Source: Patagioenas fasciata (taxonomy: Eukaryota > Chordata > Aves > Columbiformes > Columbidae). Taken from it: a stretch of 64,000 nucleotides of DNA. Shown one piece after another: positions 23,930 to 35,848 of this stretch (its first letter is position 1; every line of letters begins with the position of its first letter). Under the pieces are notes generated by a model. It had not been told where the DNA came from and ran no database searches. It saw nothing but the letters and a program-made list of their open reading frames with translations. Both the position numbers and the translations under genes were made by a program. The stretch lies in contig NC_092521.1 in NCBI RefSeq assembly GCF_037038585.1, forward strand, positions 103,804,398-103,868,397, read 5' to 3'.

Positions 23930-23930
23930 C
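23928..23930. other. Inversion junction between the two satellite arrays
   Basis: Forward sequence CTCAACAGAG (ending at base 755, 23929) is joined to CCTGTCAGG (starting 23930), the reverse complement of monomer bases 31-23. The shared bases are at most AG (2 bp). The arrays meet tail-to-tail. The join is asymmetric: F10 bases 1-31 pair with 23930-23960, leaving F10 bases 32-755 (724 nt, 23206-23929) as an unpaired spacer between the inverted arms. Confidence 0.93.
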
Positions 23931-23960
23931 CTGTCAGGACGTTGCTCGTCCGTCTTTCCC
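23930..23960 (-). repeat. Satellite fragment I0 (31 bases)
   Basis: Reversed monomer bases 31-1, containing the boundary hairpin (GGACG 23937-23941, loop TTGCT, CGTCC 23947-23951). It is the remnant of the monomer broken at the inversion. Confidence 0.9.
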
Positions 23961-25658
23961 TCAATAGATGGGAGTAGGCGCGCTTGCGGATGTGTGCGTG
24001 TGTGTGGCCACGCGTTTGCTTAGGCATCAGTGTGTGAAAAGGTAGGTGCTTTTCTCTAGCTGCGTGTGCGTGCACGTGGTGCTGGGTGCACATCCCTGGG
24101 TGCTCGAGGTAAGGTTTCTGCATGGTTTTCGCTGAGGAATCGTGTGTGTGCACATGGACAAAGAGAAGGCGCAGCAACCAGGTTCCAGCGCCGAAGAAGG
24201 CAAAAGGCAAGGTTTCCGGCGCTATCTCTTTCTCTCCGCAGACCTAGTCGCGCAAAGCAAGCCGCTAAGCCGGCGACCGGCAAGAGAGCTACAACGAAGC
24301 ATGCCGAACGGAGAAAATAGCAGCAGCTCATCTGTTCACACCTTGTTTCTGCCATGTGCTTGAACGCCAAGACGTTCGCGCTTCTGTGAGATGAAAGACG
24401 TCCTTCTGCATATGTGGTTGCTCACACCGGTGCACTTGTTAGTGTATCCATTCAGTCCTGGGCTGCGGGGCATTCAGAAGTGGCTCTGTGGAGACGTCGG
24501 CATAGAGGCAGCTGTCAGAACACGCACACTCGATTGTTCACCAAAACATATGCAGACGCGTCCTTAGCCTGTAGATTTGGATGCACAGAGTTCCCTGTGT
24601 TCGCAAGAGACAAGGGAATCGCGTCTGTACGCACAGAAGCAATAGCGGACCGTTTCCCTCGGAGTGAACGCGAAAGAGCCGTCTATATACTCGCAGACAC
24701 GGGAACGTGCCTCAATGCGGTCACAGAGGCAGCAGCTTTTGCACAGGTGCTCTGGTGATTCTGGCACTTTCCAGGCACACTCCTGAAAGTCGCGCACACT
24801 GCTGTTCACTCGCTAAACGACCTCTTGGGAAACACGTCTCCGGTCGATGGACCGCTCAGATTGCTTCTCGTGTAACTGTGAACTGTGTCAGCGCAGGGAA
24901 TCCGTCTCTGTTGAGCAGATGTCAATCCTGCCTCGCTTTTGCTTTGTTGCCTCTACCAAGATGATTTCCCGTTTCTCTCTTCACTGGAGCAGGCAGACAC
25001 AGCCAACGCACATCAAGTGTCAAGAGACACGCTCTGCTGAGCTCAACGCTTGTGCAGATGCACATGTGCGACGAAGTCAACACACGTGCTTGTGGAGAGA
25101 AAGAAAGGGACTCCCAGGCGTGTGGAGCGACGGGGAGAAAGAGCGGGCGCTGAGGAACACAGTTTCAAACAGACTGTCTCCACACAAACAGGCACCTGTC
25201 TGCAGGTATCCTAGATCTTGATTCTTGAACTTGAGGAAACACGCGTCTGAGCAAAACTCCCAAACGCTTCCAGGAAAGACACACGCTCTCCCACAAGCAC
25301 GGAAGTGTTTGCCCTCAGCTATAGATCAGGGACAAGCTTGTGAAGAGATGCCCTGCTATTCTTTCGCCTTATGGCATCATGTGTTTCGTTTCTCTTGGAG
25401 ATCGATTGTTAAACGTCTTTCCTCGGGCGACTGTGAAGCATTTGCCAGCGGAGGAGAAGTAGCACGGAGCAGCATTCAGTACTGCCTACGAGTGTCTTTG
25501 CTACCCTACTAGCGGAGCTCCAAGAACAGGCACACATCTTCAGGTACCTTCCAAATGTGGATTCCCCTGCAGCCCCGTAGGCGGGCGTGCAGTACGCCAA
25601 CCATCAACGGACGTTTTTCCCCTCAAGCCTGTCAGGACGTTGCTCGTCCGTCTTTCCC
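23961..25658 (-). repeat. Satellite monomer I1 (1698 bp)
   Basis: Private changes: TATCTCTTTC near 24229, GACGTCGGCATA near 24493 and GCACAGGTGC at 24741-24750. Has the CGAGGTAAGG form near 24105 and GCACGGAAG near 25299. Confidence 0.93.
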
Positions 25659-27358
25659 TCAATAGATGGGAGTAGGCGCGCTTGCGGATGTGTGCGTGTG
25701 TGTGGCCACGCGTTTGCTTAGGCATCAGTGTGTGAAAAGGTAGGTGCTTTTCTCTAGCTGCGTGTGCGTGCACGTGGTGCTGGGTGCACATCCCTGGGTG
25801 CTCGAGGTAAGGTTTCTGCATGGTTTTCGCTGAGGAATCGTGTGTGTGCACATGGACAAAGAGAAGGCGCAGCAACCAGGTTCCAGCGCCGAAGAAGGCA
25901 AAAGGCAAGGTTTCCGGCGCTATCTCCTTCACTCCCCAGTCCTAGTCGCGCAAAGCAAGCCGCTAAGCCGGCGACCGGCAAGAGAGCTACAACGAAGCAT
26001 GCCGAACGGAGAAAATAGCAGCAGCGCATCTGTTCACACCTTGTTTCTGCCATGTGCTTGAACGCCAAGACGTTCGCGCTTCTGTGAGATGAAAGACGTC
26101 CTTCTGCATATGTGGTTGCTCACACCGGTGCACTTGTTAGTGTATCCATTCAGTCCTGGGCTGCGGGGCATTCAGAAGTGGCTCTGTGGAGACGTCTGCA
26201 TAGAGGCAGCTGTCAGAACACGCACACTCGATTGTTCACCAAAACATATGCAGACGCGTCCTTAGCCTGTAGATTTGGATGCACAGAGTTCCCTGTGTTC
26301 GCAAGAGACAAGGGAATCGCGTCTGTACGCACAGAAGCAATAGCGGACCGTTTCCCTCGGAGCGAACGCGAAAGAGCCGTCTATGTACTCGCAGACACGG
26401 GAACGTGCCTCAATGCGGTCACAGAGGCAGCAGCTTTTGCACAGATGCTCTGGTGATTCTGGCACTTTCCAGGCACACTCCTGAAAGTCGCGCACACTGC
26501 TGTTCACTCGCTAAACGACCTCTTGGGAAACACATCTCCGGTCGATGGACCGCTCAGATTGCTTCTCGTGTAACTGTGAACTGTGTCAGCGCAGGGAATC
26601 CGTCTCTGTTGAGCAGATGTCAATCCTGCCTCGCTTTTGCTTTGTTGCCTCTACCAAGATGATTTCCCGTTTCTCTCTTCACTGGAGCAGGCAGACACAG
26701 CCAACGCACATCAAGTGTCAAGAGACACACTCTGCTGAGCTCAACGCTTGTGCAGATGCACATGTGCGACGAAGTCAACACACGTGCTTGTGGAGAGAAA
26801 GAAAGGGACTCCCAGGCGTGTGGAGCGACGGGGAGAAAGAGCGGGCGCTAAGGCACACAGAGTTTCAGGCAGACTGTCTCCACACACACAGGCACCTGTC
26901 TGCAGGTATCCTAGATCTTGATTCTTGAACTTGAGGAAACACGCGTCTGAGCAAAACTCCCAAACGCTTCCAGGAAAGACACAGGCTCTCCCACAAGCAC
27001 ACAAGTGTTTGCCCTCAGCTATAGATCAGGGACAAGCTTGTGAAGAGATGCCCTGCTATTCTTTCGCCTTATGGCATCATGTGTTTCGTTTCTCTTGGAG
27101 ATCGATTGTTAAACGTCTTTCCTCGGGCGACTGTGAAGCATTTGCCAGCGGAGGAGAAGTAGCACGGAGCAGCATTCAGTACTGCCTACGAGTGTCTTTG
27201 CTACCCTACTAGCGGAGCTCCAAGAACAGGCACACATCTTCAGGTACCTTCCAAATGTGGATTCCCCTGCAGCCCCGTAGGCGGGCGTGCAGTACGCCAA
27301 CCATCAACGGACGTTTTTCCCCTCAAGCCTGTCAGGACGTTGCTCGTCCGTCTTTCCC
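25659..27358 (-). repeat. Satellite monomer I2 (1700 bp, mosaic)
   Basis: The only inverted monomer without the 2-bp deletion. Over about 26845-26898 it has forward-class sequence (GCTAAGGCACACAGAG, then CACACACACAGG) matching F4 in reverse. The rest is inverted-class, including TCG rather than TAG near 27124. CACATCTCCGG near 26531 is private. TCACTCCCCAGTCC near 25929 is shared with I17, I18 and I24. Confidence 0.94.
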
Positions 27359-29056
27359 TCAATAGATGGGAGTAGGCGCGCTTGCGGATGTGTGCGTGTG
27401 TGTGGCCACGCGTTTGCTTAGGCATCAGTGTGTGAAAAGGTAGGTGCTTTTCTCTAGCTGCGTGTGCGTGCACGTGGTGCTGGGTGCACATCCCTGGGTG
27501 CTCGAGGTAAGGTTTCTGCATGGTTTTCGCTGAGGAATCGTGTGTGTGCACATGGACAAAGAGAAGGCGCAGCAACCAGGTTCCAGCGCCGAAGAAGGCA
27601 AAAGGCAAGGTTTCCGGCGCTATCTCCTTCTCTCCCCAGACCTAGTCGCGCAAAGCAAGCCGCTAAGCCGGCGACCGGCAAGAGAGCTACAACGAAGCAT
27701 GCCGAACGGAGAAAATAGCAGCAGCTCATCTGTTCACACCTTGTTTCTGCCATGTGCTTGAACGCCAAGACGTTCGCGCTTCTGTGAGATGAAAGACGTC
27801 CTTCTGCATATGTGGTTGCTCACACCGGTGCACTTGTTAGTGTATCCATTCAGTCCTGGGCTGCGGGGCATTCAGAAGTGGCTCTGTGGAGACGTCTGCA
27901 TAGAGGCAGCTGTCAGAACACGCACACTCGATTGTTCACCAAAACATATGCAGACGCGTCCTTAGCCTGTAGATTTGGATGCACAGAGTTCCCTGTGTTC
28001 GCAAGAGACAAGGGAATCGCGTCTGTACGCACAGAAGCAATAGCGGACCGTTTCCCTCGGAGTGAACGCGAAAGAGCCGTCTATGTACTCGGAGACACGG
28101 GAACGTGCCTCAATGCGGTCACAGAGGCAGCAGCTTTTGCACAGATGCTCTGGTGATTCTGGCACTTTCCAGGCACACTCCTGAAAGTCGCGCACACTGC
28201 TGTTCACTCGCTAAACGACCTCTTGGGAAACACGTCTCCGGTCGATGGACCGCTCAGATTGCTTCTCGTGTAACTGTGAACTGTGTCAGCGCAGGGAATC
28301 CGTCTCTGTTGAGCAGATGTCAATCCTGCCTCGCTTTTGCTTTGTTGCCTCTACCAAGATGATTTCCCGTGTCTCTCTTCACTGGAGCACGCAGACACAG
28401 CCAACGCACATCAAGTGTCAAGAGACACACTCTGCTGAGCTCAACGCTTGTGCAGATGCACATGTGCGACGAAGTCAACACACGTGCTTGTGGAGAGAAA
28501 GAAAGGGACTCCCAGGCGTGTGGAGCGACGGGGAGAAAGAGCGGGCGCTGAGGAACACAGTTTCAAACAGACTGTCTCCACACAAACAGGCACCTGTCTG
28601 CAGGTATCCTAGATCTTGATTCTTGAACTTGAGGAAACACGCGTCTGAGCAAAACTCCCAAACGCTTCCAGGAAAGACACAGGCTCTCCCACAAGCACAC
28701 AAGTGTTTGCCCTCAGCTATAGATCAGGGACAAGCTTGTGAAGAGATGCCCTGCTATTCTTTCGCCTTATGGCATCATGTGTTTCGTTTCTCTTGGAGAT
28801 CGATTGTTAAACGTCTTTCCTCGGGCGACTGTGAAGCATTTGCCAGCGGAGGAGAAGTAGCACGGAGCAGCATTCAGTACTGCCTACGAGTGTCTTTGCT
28901 ACCCTACTAGCGGAGCTCCAAGAACAGGCACACATCTTCAGGTACCTTCCAAATGTGGATTCCCCTGCAGCCCCGTAGGCGGGCGTGCAGTACGCCAACC
29001 ATCAACGGACGTTTTTCCCCTCAAGCCTGTCAGGACGTTGCTCGTCCGTCTTTCCC
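27359..29056 (-). repeat. Satellite monomer I3 (1698 bp)
   Basis: CGAGGTAAGG form (27503) with TCTCCCCAGACC (27631), and CCCGTGTCTCTC near 28367, a variant shared with I11 and I12. Confidence 0.93.
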
Positions 29057-30754
29057 TCAATAGATGGGAGTAGGCGCGCTTGCGGATGTGTGCGTGTGTG
29101 TGGCCACGCGTTTGCTTAGGCATCAGTGTGTGAAAAGGTAGGTGCTTTTCTCTAGCTGCGTGTGCGTGCACGTGGTGCTGGGTGCACATCCCTGGGTGCT
29201 CGTGGAAAGGTTTCTGCATGGTTTTCGCTGAGGAATCGTGTGTGTGCACATGGACAAAGAGAAGGCGCAGCAACCAGGTTCCAGCGCCGAAGAAGGCAAA
29301 AGGCAAGGTTTCCGGCGCTATCTCCTTCTCTCCGCAGACCTAGTCGCGCAAAGCAAGCCGCTAAGCCGGCGACCGGCAAGAGAGCTACAACGAAGCATGC
29401 CGAACGGAGAAAATAGCAGCAGCGCATCTGTTCACACCTTGTTTCTGCCATGTGCTTGAACGCCAAGACGTTCGCGCTTCTGTGAGATGAAAGACGTCCT
29501 TCTGCATATGTGGTTGCTCACACCGGTGCACTTGTTAGTGTATCCATTCAGTCCTGGGCTGCGGGGCATTCAGAAGTGGCTCTGTGGAGACGTCTGCATA
29601 GAGGCAGCTGTCAGAACACGCACACTCGATTGTTCACCAAAACATATGCAGACGCGTCCTTAGCCTGTAGATTTGGATGCACAGAGTTCCCTGTGTTCGC
29701 AAGAGACAAGGGAATCGCGTCTGTACGCACAGAAGCAATAGCGGACCGTTTCCCTCGGAGCGAACGCGAAAGAGCCGTCTATGTACTCGCAGACACGGGA
29801 ACGTGCCTCAATGCGGTCACAGAGGCAGCAGCTTTTGCACAGATGCTCTGGTGATTCTGGCACTTTCCAGGCACACTCCTGAAAGTCGCGCACACTGCTG
29901 TTCACTCGCTAAACGACCTCTTGGGAAACACGTCTCCGGTCGATGGACCGCTCAGATTGCTTCTCGTGTAACTGTGAACTGTGTCAGCGCAGGGAATCCG
30001 TCTCTGTTGAGCAGATGTCAATCCTGCCTCGCTTTTGCTTTGTTGCCTCTACCAAGATGATTTCCCGTTTCTCTCTTCACTGGAGCAGGCAGACACAGCC
30101 AACGCACATCAAGTGTCAAGAGACACACTCTGCTGAGCTCAACGCTTGTGCAGATGCACATGTGCGACGAAGTCAACACACGTGCTTGTGGAGAGAAAGA
30201 AAGGGACTCCCAGGCGTGTGGAGCGACGGGGAGAAAGAGCGGGCGCTGAGGAACACAGTTTCAAACAGACTGTCTCCACACAAACAGGCACCTGTCTGCA
30301 GGTATCCTAGATCTTGATTCTTGAACTTGAGGAAACACGCGTCTGAGCAAAACTCCCAAACGCTTCCAGGAAAGACACAGGCTCTCCCACAAGCACACAA
30401 GTGTTTGCCCTCAGCTATAGATCAGGGACAAGCTTGTGAAGAGATGCCCTGCTATTCTTTCGCCTTATGGCATCATGTGTTTCGTTTCTCTTGGAGATCG
30501 ATTGTTAAACGTCTTTCCTCGGGCGACTGTGAAGCATTTGCCAGCGGAGGAGAAGTAGCACGGAGCAGCATTCAGTACTGCCTACGAGTGTCTTTGCTAC
30601 CCTACTAGCGGAGCTCCAAGAACAGGCACACATCTTCAGGTACCTTCCAAATGTGGATTCCCCTGCAGCCCCGTAGGCGGGCGTGCAGTACGCCAACCAT
30701 CAACGGACGTTTTTCCCCTCAAGCCTGTCAGGACGTTGCTCGTCCGTCTTTCCC
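29057..30754 (-). repeat. Satellite monomer I4 (1698 bp)
   Basis: CGTGGAAAGG form with TCTCCGCAGACC. First monomer of the three-monomer unit that recurs 5094 bases on (partner I7); the matching variants begin in the last part of I3, after about 28430. I10 is a third close relative. Confidence 0.93.
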
Positions 30755-32452
30755 TCAATAGATGGGAGTAGGCACGCTTGCGGATGTGTGCGTGTGTGTG
30801 GCCACGCGTTTGCTTAGGCATCAGTGTGTGAAAAGGTAGGTGCTTTTCTCTAGCTGCGTGTGCGTGCACGTGGTGCTGGGTGCACATCCCTGGGTGCTCG
30901 TGGAAAGGTTTCTGCATGGTTTTCGCTGAGGAATCGTGTGTGTGCACATGGACAAAGAGAAGGCGCAGCAACCAGGTTCCAGCGCCGAAGAAGGCAAAAG
31001 GCAAGGTTTCCGGCGCTATCTCCTTCTCTCCGCAGACCTAGTCGCGCAAAGCAAGCCGCTAAGCCGGCGACCGGCAAGAGAGCTACAACGAAGCATGCCG
31101 AACGGAGAAAATAGCAGCAGCGCATCTGTTCACACCTTGTTTCTGCCATGTGCTTGAACGCCAAGACGTTCGCGCTTCTGTGAGATGAAAGACGTCCTTC
31201 TGCATATGTGGTTGCTCACACCGGTGCACTTGTTAGTGTATCCATTCAGTCCTGGGCTGCAGGGCATTCAGAAGTGGCTCTGTGGAGACGTCTGCATAGA
31301 GGCAGCTGTCAGAACACGCACACTCGATTGTTCACCAAAACATATGCAGACGCGTCCTTAGCCTGTAGATTTGGATGCACAGAGTTCCCTGTGTTCGCAA
31401 GAGACAAGGGAATCGCGTCTGTACGCACAGAAGCAATAGCGGACCGTTTCCCTCGGAGTGAATGCGAAAGAGCCGTCTATGTACTCGGAGACACGGGAAC
31501 GTGCCTCAATGCGGTCACGGAGGCAGCAGCTTTTGCACAGATGCTCTGGTGATTCTGGCACTTTCCAGGCACACTCCTGAAAGTCGCGCACACTGCTGTT
31601 CACTCGCTAAACGACCTCTTGGGAAACACGTCTCCGGTCGATGGACCGCTCAGATTGCTTCTCGTGTAACTGTGAACTGTTTCAGCGCAGAGAATCCGTC
31701 TCTGTTGAGCAGATGTCAAAACTGCCTCGCTTTTGCTTTGTTGCCTCTACCAAGATGATTTCCCGTTTTTCTCTTCACTGGAGCACGCAGACACAGCCAA
31801 CGCACATCAAGTGTCAAGAGACACACTCTGCTGAGCTCAACGCTTGTGCAGATGCACATGTGCGACGAAGTCAACACACGTGCTTGTGGAGAGAAAGAAA
31901 GGGACTCCCAGGCGTGTGGAGCGACGGGGAGAAAGAGCGGGCGCTGAGGAACACAGTTTCAAACAGACTGTCTCCACACAAACAGGCACCTGTCTGCAGG
32001 TATCCTAGATCTTGATTCTTGAACTTGAGGAAACACGCGTCTGAGCAAAACTCCCAAACGCTTCCAGGAAAGACACACGCTCTCCCACAAGCACGGAAGT
32101 GTTTGCCCTCAGCTATAGATCAGGGACAAGCTTGTGAAGAGATGCCCTGCTATTCTTTCGCCTTATGGCATCATGTGTTTCGTTTCCCTTGGAGATGGAT
32201 TGTTAAACGTCTTTCCTCGGGCGACTATGAAGCATTTGCCACCGGCGGAAAAGTAGCACGGAGCAGCATTCAGTACTGCCTACGAGTGTCTTTGCTACCC
32301 TACTAGCGGAGCTCCAAGAACAGGCACACATCTTCAGGTACCTTCCAAATGTGGATTCCCCTGCAGCCCCGTAGGCGGGCGTGCAGTACGCCAACCATCA
32401 ACGGACGTTTTTCCCCTCAAGCCTGTCAGGACGTTGCTCGTCCGTCTTTCCC
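30755..32452 (-). repeat. Satellite monomer I5 (1698 bp)
   Basis: Marked by GGCACGCTTG (30772), GGCTGCAGGGC (31256), GTCAAAACTGCC (about 31716), CCCTTGGAGATGG and GCCACCGGCGG (about 32238). All recur in I8. It differs from I8 in a patch near 32078-32097 (ACACGCTCTC and GCACGGAAG here). Confidence 0.93.
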
Positions 32453-34150
32453 TCAATAGATGGGAGTAGGTGCGCTTGCGGATGTGTGCGTGTGTGTGGC
32501 CACGCGTTTGCTTAGGCATCAGTGTGTGAAAAGGTAGGTGCTTTTCTCTAGCTGCGTGTGCGTGCACGTGGTGCTGGGTGCACATCCCTGGGTGCTCGAG
32601 GTAAGGTTTCTGCATGGTTTTCGCTGAGGAATCGTGTGTGTGCACATGGACAAAGAGAAGGCGCAGCAACCAGGTTCCAGCGCCGAAGAAGGCAAAAGGC
32701 AAGGTTTCCGGCGCTATCTCCTTCTCTCCCCAGACCTAGTCGCGCAAAGCAAGCCGCTAAGCCGGCGACCGGCAAGAGAGCTACAACGAAGCATGCCGAA
32801 CGGAGAAAATAGCAGCAGCGCATCTGTTCACACCTTGTTTCTGCCATGTGCTTGAACGCCAAGGCGTTCGCGCTTCTGTGAGATGAAAGACGTCCTTCTG
32901 CATATGTGGTTGCTCACACCGGTGCACTTGTTAGTGTATCCATTCAGTCCTGGGCTGCGGGGCATTCAGAAGTGGCTCTGTGGAGACGTCTGCATAGAGG
33001 CAGCTGTCAGAACACGCACACTCGATTGTTCACCAAAACATATGCAGACGCGTCCTTAGCCTGTAGATTTGGATGCACAGAGTTCCCTGTGTTCGCAAGA
33101 GACAAGGGAATCGCGTCTGTACGCACAGAAGCAATAGCGGACCGTTTCCCTCGGAGTGAACGCGAAAGAGCCGTCTATGTACTCGGAGACACGGGAACGT
33201 GCCTCAATGCGGTCACAGAGGCAGCAGCTTTTGCACAGATGCTCTGGTGATTCTGGCACTTTCCAGGCACACTCCTGAAAGTCGCGCACACTGCTGTTCA
33301 CTCGCTAAACGACCTCTTGGGAAACACGTCTCCGGTCGATGGACCGCTCAGATTGCTTCTCGTGTAACTGTGAACTGTGTCAGCGCAGGGAATCCGTCTC
33401 TGTTGAGCAGATGTCAATCCTGCCTCGCTTTTGCTTTGTTGCCTCTACCAAGATGATTTCCCGTTTCTCTCTTCACTGGAGCACGCAGACACAGCCAACG
33501 CACATCAAGTGTCAAGAGACACGCTCTGCTGAGCTCAACGCTTGTGCAGATGCACATGTGCGACGAAGTCAACACACGTGCTTGTGGAGAGAAAGAAAGG
33601 GACTCCCAGGCGTGTGGAGCGACGGGGAGAAAGAGCGGGCGCTGAGGAACACAGTTTCAAACAGACTGTCTCCACACAAACAGGCACCTGTCTGCAGGTA
33701 TCCTAGATCTTGATTCTTGAACTTGAGGAAACACGCGTCTGAGCAAAACTCCCAAACGCTTCCAGGAAAGACACAGGCTCTCCCACAAGCACACAAGTGT
33801 TTGCCCTCAGCTATAGATCAGGGACAAGCTTGTGAAGAGATGCCCTGCTATTCTTTCGCCTTATGGCATCATGTGTTTCGTTTCTCTTGGAGATCGATTG
33901 TTAAACGTCTTTCCTCGGGCGACTGTGAAGCATTTGCCAGCGGAGGAGAAGTAGCACGGAGCAGCATTCAGTACTGCCTACGAGTGTCTTTGCTACCCTA
34001 CTAGCGGAGCTCCAAGAACAGGCACACATCTTCAGGTACCTTCCAAATGTGGATTCCCCTGCAGCCCCGTAGGCGGGCGTGCAGTACGCCAACCATCAAC
34101 GGACGTTTTTCCCCTCAAGCCTGTCAGGACGTTGCTCGTCCGTCTTTCCC
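32453..34150 (-). repeat. Satellite monomer I6 (1698 bp)
   Basis: AGGTGCGCTTG (32468) and CCAAGGCGTTCGC (about 32859) are shared with I9. From about 33483 it departs from I9 (GCACGCAGAC and ACACGCTCTG here), which ends the three-monomer match. Confidence 0.93.
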
Positions 34151-35848
34151 TCAATAGATGGGAGTAGGCGCGCTTGCGGATGTGTGCGTGTGTGTGGCCA
34201 CGCGTTTGCTTAGGCATCAGTGTGTGAAAAGGTAGGTGCTTTTCTCTAGCTGCGTGTGCGTGCACGTGGTGCTGGGTGCACATCCCTGGGTGCTCGTGGA
34301 AAGGTTTCTGCATGGTTTTCGCTGAGGAATCGTGTGTGTGCACATGGACAAAGAGAAGGCGCAGCAACCAGGTTCCAGCGCCGAAGAAGGCAAAAGGCAA
34401 GGTTTCCGGCGCTATCTCCTTCTCTCCGCAGACCTAGTCGCGCAAAGCAAGCCGCTAAGCCGGCGACCGGCAAGAGAGCTACAACGAAGCATGCCGAACG
34501 GAGAAAATAGCAGCAGCGCATCTGTTCACACCTTGTTTCTGCCATGTGCTTGAACGCCAAGACGTTCGCGCTTCTGTGAGATGAAAGACGTCCTTCTGCA
34601 TATGTGGTTGCTCACACCGGTGCACTTGTTAGTGTATCCATTCAGTCCTGGGCTGCGGGGCATTCAGAAGTGGCTCTGTGGAGACGTCTGCATAGAGGCA
34701 GCTGTCAGAACACGCACACTCGATTGTTCACCAAAACATATGCAGACGCGTCCTTAGCCTGTAGATTTGGATGCACAGAGTTCCCTGTGTTCGCAAGAGA
34801 CAAGGGAATCGCGTCTGTACGCACAGAAGCAATAGCGGACCGTTTCCCTCGGAGCGAACGCGAAAGAGCCGTCTATGTACTCGCAGACACGGGAACGTGC
34901 CTCAATGCGGTCACAGAGGCAGCAGCTTTTGCACAGATGCTCTGGTGATTCTGGCACTTTCCAGGCACACTCCTGAAAGTCGCGCACACTGCTGTTCACT
35001 CGCTAAACGACCTCTTGGGAAACACGTCTCCGGTCGATGGACCGCTCAGATTGCTTCTCGTGTAACTGTGAACTGTGTCAGCGCAGGGAATCCGTCTCTG
35101 TTGAGCAGATGTCAATCCTGCCTCGCTTTTGCTTTGTTGCCTCTACCAAGATGATTTCCCGTTTCTCTCTTCACTGGAGCAGGCAGACACAGCCAACGCA
35201 CATCAAGTGTCAAGAGACACACTCTGCTGAGCTCAACGCTTGTGCAGATGCACATGTGCGACGAAGTCAACACACGTGCTTGTGGAGAGAAAGAAAGGGA
35301 CTCCCAGGCGTGTGGAGCGACGGGGAGAAAGAGCGGGCGCTGAGGAACACAGTTTCAAACAGACTGTCTCCACACAAACAGGCACCTGTCTGCAGGTATC
35401 CTAGATCTTGATTCTTGAACTTGAGGAAACACGCGTCTGAGCAAAACTCCCAAACGCTTCCAGGAAAGACACAGGCTCTCCCACAAGCACACAAGTGTTT
35501 GCCCTCAGCTATAGATCAGGGACAAGCTTGTGAAGAGATGCCCTGCTATTCTTTCGCCTTATGGCATCATGTGTTTCGTTTCTCTTGGAGATCGATTGTT
35601 AAACGTCTTTCCTCGGGCGACTGTGAAGCATTTGCCAGCGGAGGAGAAGTAGCACGGAGCAGCATTCAGTACTGCCTACGAGTGTCTTTGCTACCCTACT
35701 AGCGGAGCTCCAAGAACAGGCACACATCTTCAGGTACCTTCCAAATGTGGATTCCCCTGCAGCCCCGTAGGCGGGCGTGCAGTACGCCAACCATCAACGG
35801 ACGTTTTTCCCCTCAAGCCTGTCAGGACGTTGCTCGTCCGTCTTTCCC
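34151..35848 (-). repeat. Satellite monomer I7 (1698 bp)
   Basis: Counterpart of I4 at +5094. Same CGTGGAAAGG, TCTCCGCAG and GGAGCGAACGCG variants. Confidence 0.93.

Noticed and set aside
23605..24210. A 201-codon frame spanning the inversion
   Set aside because: It is a chimera of two unrelated reversed monomer segments joined at 23929/23930, so it is a by-product of the junction.
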